Part shown: one piece after another, positions 61,936 to 64,000 of the stretch | How the letters are laid out: the number at the start of each line of letters is the position of its first letter | How positions within the stretch are numbered: the stretch's first letter is position 1 | Assembly: GCF_014489535.1 (NCBI RefSeq) | Contig: NZ_CP060783.1 | Location: 372,001-436,000 of the forward strand | DNA from: Diaphorobacter aerolatus | GTDB lineage: Bacteria; Pseudomonadota; Gammaproteobacteria; Burkholderiales; Burkholderiaceae_C | DNA length: 64,000 bases | Reading direction: 5' to 3' | The notes under the pieces: model-generated | Database searches by the model: none | What the model was told of the DNA's origin: nothing | What the model saw: the letters and a program-made list of their open reading frames with translations, nothing else | Position numbers and translations under genes: made by a program

Positions 61936-63059
61936 TCAGAACCGGTGCCACATGCCCACGGACAAAGCCGAGACATCGGCTCCGGCGCGGGCCGGAGTGG
62001 CAACGACCGTGCTGCCCCACAGCCAGTTGCTGCTGGTGGCGTTGTTGTTCAGACGTCCCCAGGCCGCATAGAGGGCCGTGCGCTTGCTCAGCGCATGTTC
62101 GAAGGCCAGTCCCATCGTGAGCGCCTTGCCGTTCTCCACACCGTCCATGTGCCGGTACCGGCTCAGCATGAGCTGCGTGATGACAGTGTTGTTGGGAGAA
62201 ACCGGTATGCGCGCGCCAAGCCATCCCGACTCCGAGCGCAGCGTGGTTGCAGCGGTCACCTTGAGGTTGTCGGTGGATGGAGTGAACCGGTAGTAGCCGC
62301 CGAAAAGCTTCACGAGGCTAAAGTCATACGCACCGCCAACGGCCCACGATTGCTGCCAATCGGGTGTTGCGCCCGCAGGAATGTCGGCCGCAAACTGGCG
62401 GCCCCGATGAACCGCAACGCTCGCGAAAGCCGGACCGCTCTGATAAGCGAGACTGGCGCCGATGGAGCGGCCCGCCGACTTGATTTCGTCCCCGGATGAG
62501 CCCATGACCCGTGCGGTCCAGGCGCCGTAGGTGCTGGAATAGAGCAGCGAGTTGTTGATGCGCGCTGCGGCCTGAAAGCCACCGGTAGCGGGCGTGGCGT
62601 TGGGACTTTGCTGGCCGATGCCGGTTCCCTGCGAGTTGCCCCAGTAGGTCTGACCGAAAGCGTCCGATGCGGCGATCAGCGTATTGATCGGTGAATACTG
62701 CCTACCCGCAGAGACGCTCCAGTGGGTCCCGAGAGTCCCAGGTAAGACTGCCTTCCGAATGCAGAACCGCCTTGCTGCAGCGTTCCCGTATCGGCAGCGA
62801 GCCCTTGTTCGAGCAATACGTTGGCCTTGAGGCCACCGCCGAGGTCTTCCGTGACCCTGAAGCCCAAGCGGGATCCGTAACCGGCACCCGAATCCAGGCG
62901 ATTGGTTCTGAGTCGCTCGACCGGGTCATGTGACGTCGTGGTGGTAATCGACGCATCCACGATGCCATAAATCGTGACGGTTGATTGACTGTGCGCCAGT
63001 CCGGACGCTGCAGCGGCGAGCGGCAAGCAGATGGCGATTGGAATCGCACGTAGGTACAT
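61936..63059 (-). CDS. Gram-negative general porin, one frameshift
   Basis: Outer-membrane trimeric porin of the betaproteobacterial OmpC-like type, about 374 residues. A signal peptide ends near GLAHS, then QSTVTIYGIVDASI; RVTEDLGGGLKANVLLEQG and a final phenylalanine (VGMWHRF) are typical. The CC at 62719-62720 lacks one base; restoring it gives GPTGSVSAGRQYSPINTLI. AAGGAG precedes the ATG. It is the first gene of the liv string, so it likely admits the same substrate. Confidence 0.85.
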
Positions 63060-63215
63060 GGTTGTCTCCTTGGATTTTTCTAGGGAATGCTCTGAAGCGT
63101 TTTCAAACTGTCATCTCTCTTTTTCAATGCTTTTTTTATCGTTGAATCGATCTTCTGCATCTTGCGGAAAAGTATAGAAATACAGGGTTGTCGCCACAAT
63201 ACGAACGACTTATTT

Positions 63216-63240
63216 GTGGTATCAAGTAAATTGATACCAC
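63216..63240. promoter_or_regulatory. Probable LysR operator, perfect inverted repeat
   Basis: GTGGTATCAA, five bases (GTAAA), then TTGATACCAC. It contains the T-N11-A pattern typical of LysR binding. It lies 26 bases before the lysR start and 157 before the porin start, in the gap shared by the divergent genes. Confidence 0.75.
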
Positions 63241-63266
63241 GATGCTTAGACAGGGGTGAATAAAAA

Positions 63267-64000
63267 ATGGATCTTCGAGACTTCAATCTCAACCTGCTTT
63301 TTGCATTTGATGCCGTGGAACGCCATCGCAGCGTTTCGGCAGCCGCGCAAGAGCTGGAATTGACACAACCTGCGGTGACTGCGGCATTGAACAAGCTGCG
63401 GATACGTTTTGAAAATCCGTTGTTCGTTCGCACCTCCCACGGCATGCACCCGACACCGCGCGCGATGGAGCTGGCGCCTCATATCAAACGCATCCTCGAA
63501 GCCGTGCGACGGCTCGACGAGCCCGACACCTTCTCGCCGAAGACGACGAAAAATCACTTCAAGATCTATGTGAACGATGTGGGATTGGTCGCGGTGCTGC
63601 CCCGCGTGGTGGATCGCCTGAGTCACGAGACACCGAATACGCGGCTGACGGTGCTCGATATTCGCCAGGACGAAGTGGTCAGCGCGCTCGACAACGGCGA
63701 GATCGATCTGGCGATCGGCCATTTCTTTGACGTGCCGAATTGGGCGCGCCAGCAGTTTCTGCGCAGCACGCCCTATGTGTGTGCAATGCGCAAGGATCAT
63801 CCGGTGATCAAGGACAGCCTGAGTCTGTCGCAATTTCTCGGATCACGTCACGCGCTGTACTGGACTCACGGATCTACATACGGCCGACTGGACGAAGCGC
63901 TCGCGAGAAGAGGGCACACACGCGACATTGCCCTGCGCATGCCGCGTCTGGGTGCGCTGCCATTCGCGGTGGCGATGTCCGATCTGCTGGTCACCCTTCC
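63267..64000 (+). CDS. LysR-type regulator, 3' end beyond the window
   Basis: The frame is open from ATG 63267 to the window edge (244 residues seen). The helix-turn-helix is HRSVSAAAQELELTQPAVTA, followed by ALNKLRIRFENPLFVR. The effector domain begins near residue 90 (FKIYVNDVGLVAVLPRVVDR). It is closest in style to the NodD/LinR group (MDLRDFNLNLLFAFDAV). It is divergent from the porin-liv cluster and likely controls it and itself. Confidence 0.88.
   Translation, partial: MDLRDFNLNLLFAFDAVERHRSVSAAAQELELTQPAVTAALNKLRIRFENPLFVRTSHGMHPTPRAMELAPHIKRILEAVRRLDEPDTFSPKTTKNHFKIYVNDVGLVAVLPRVVDRLSHETPNTRLTVLDIRQDEVVSALDNGEIDLAIGHFFDVPNWARQQFLRSTPYVCAMRKDHPVIKDSLSLSQFLGSRHALYWTHGSTYGRLDEALARRGHTRDIALRMPRLGALPFAVAMSDLLVTL

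Overview
The window is GC-rich, densely coded DNA from the chromosome of a Gram-negative betaproteobacterium, most likely a Comamonadaceae-type member of the Burkholderiales. This rests on the smc-zipA-ligA order, a class I PHA synthase with phaA and phaB, an intracellular PHB depolymerase, a dapC-dapD-pilU-dapE-prmB cluster, and a porin and liv-type ABC transporter beside a LysR gene. I saw no rRNA, tRNA, CRISPR array, insertion sequence or prophage. It reads as core chromosome, not an island.

Layout. 1-5277: the tail of a LysR-type gene, a CycA-like amino-acid permease, an MdtD-like MFS exporter and an ABC exporter. 5689-9223: a CHASE-PAS-GGDEF-EAL cyclic-di-GMP protein and YnfA. 9340-21128: smc, zipA, ligA, a class A penicillin-binding protein, a cardiolipin-synthase-like enzyme and a Nudix hydrolase. 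21222-23807: an FAH-family hydrolase divergent from maiA, then pgeF and a small membrane protein. 23938-27941: phaC, phaA and phaB. 27942-28922: a gap that holds two matching 24-codon genes. 28923-33005: a YheS-like ABC-F ATPase, a DUF3014-like protein and a ferritin-like diiron protein. 33031-40439 (minus strand): dapC-dapD-pilU-dapE-prmB, an RnfB-like ferredoxin and phaZ. 40660-44730 (minus): an alarmone synthetase, dusA and an acyl-CoA ligase. 44854-52699: a GntR regulator divergent from the propionyl-CoA route (mutase, meaB, pccB, pccA). 52836-55508: TauE, YdcF, a methylmalonyl-CoA-epimerase-like protein and a thioesterase. 55588-64000: a LysR gene divergent from a porin-livKHMGF-VOC-hydrolase gene string.

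Metabolic logic. Acetyl-CoA goes to PHB through PhaA, PhaB and PhaC and is recovered by PhaZ. Propionyl-CoA goes to succinyl-CoA through PccAB, a candidate epimerase and the B12-dependent mutase with its MeaB chaperone. The last cluster looks like regulated uptake and breakdown of an unknown organic acid.

Two points matter most. First, 21 otherwise normal genes are each broken by one or two missing G or C bases (24 clear sites). This looks like base-calling error, so these genes are annotated over their full length. Second, the two tiny genes at 28143-28217 and 28657-28731 share a charged peptide core, a leader and a strong ribosome site. Six of the seven codon differences in their core are silent, so they appear to be real, selected micro-proteins that I do not recognise.
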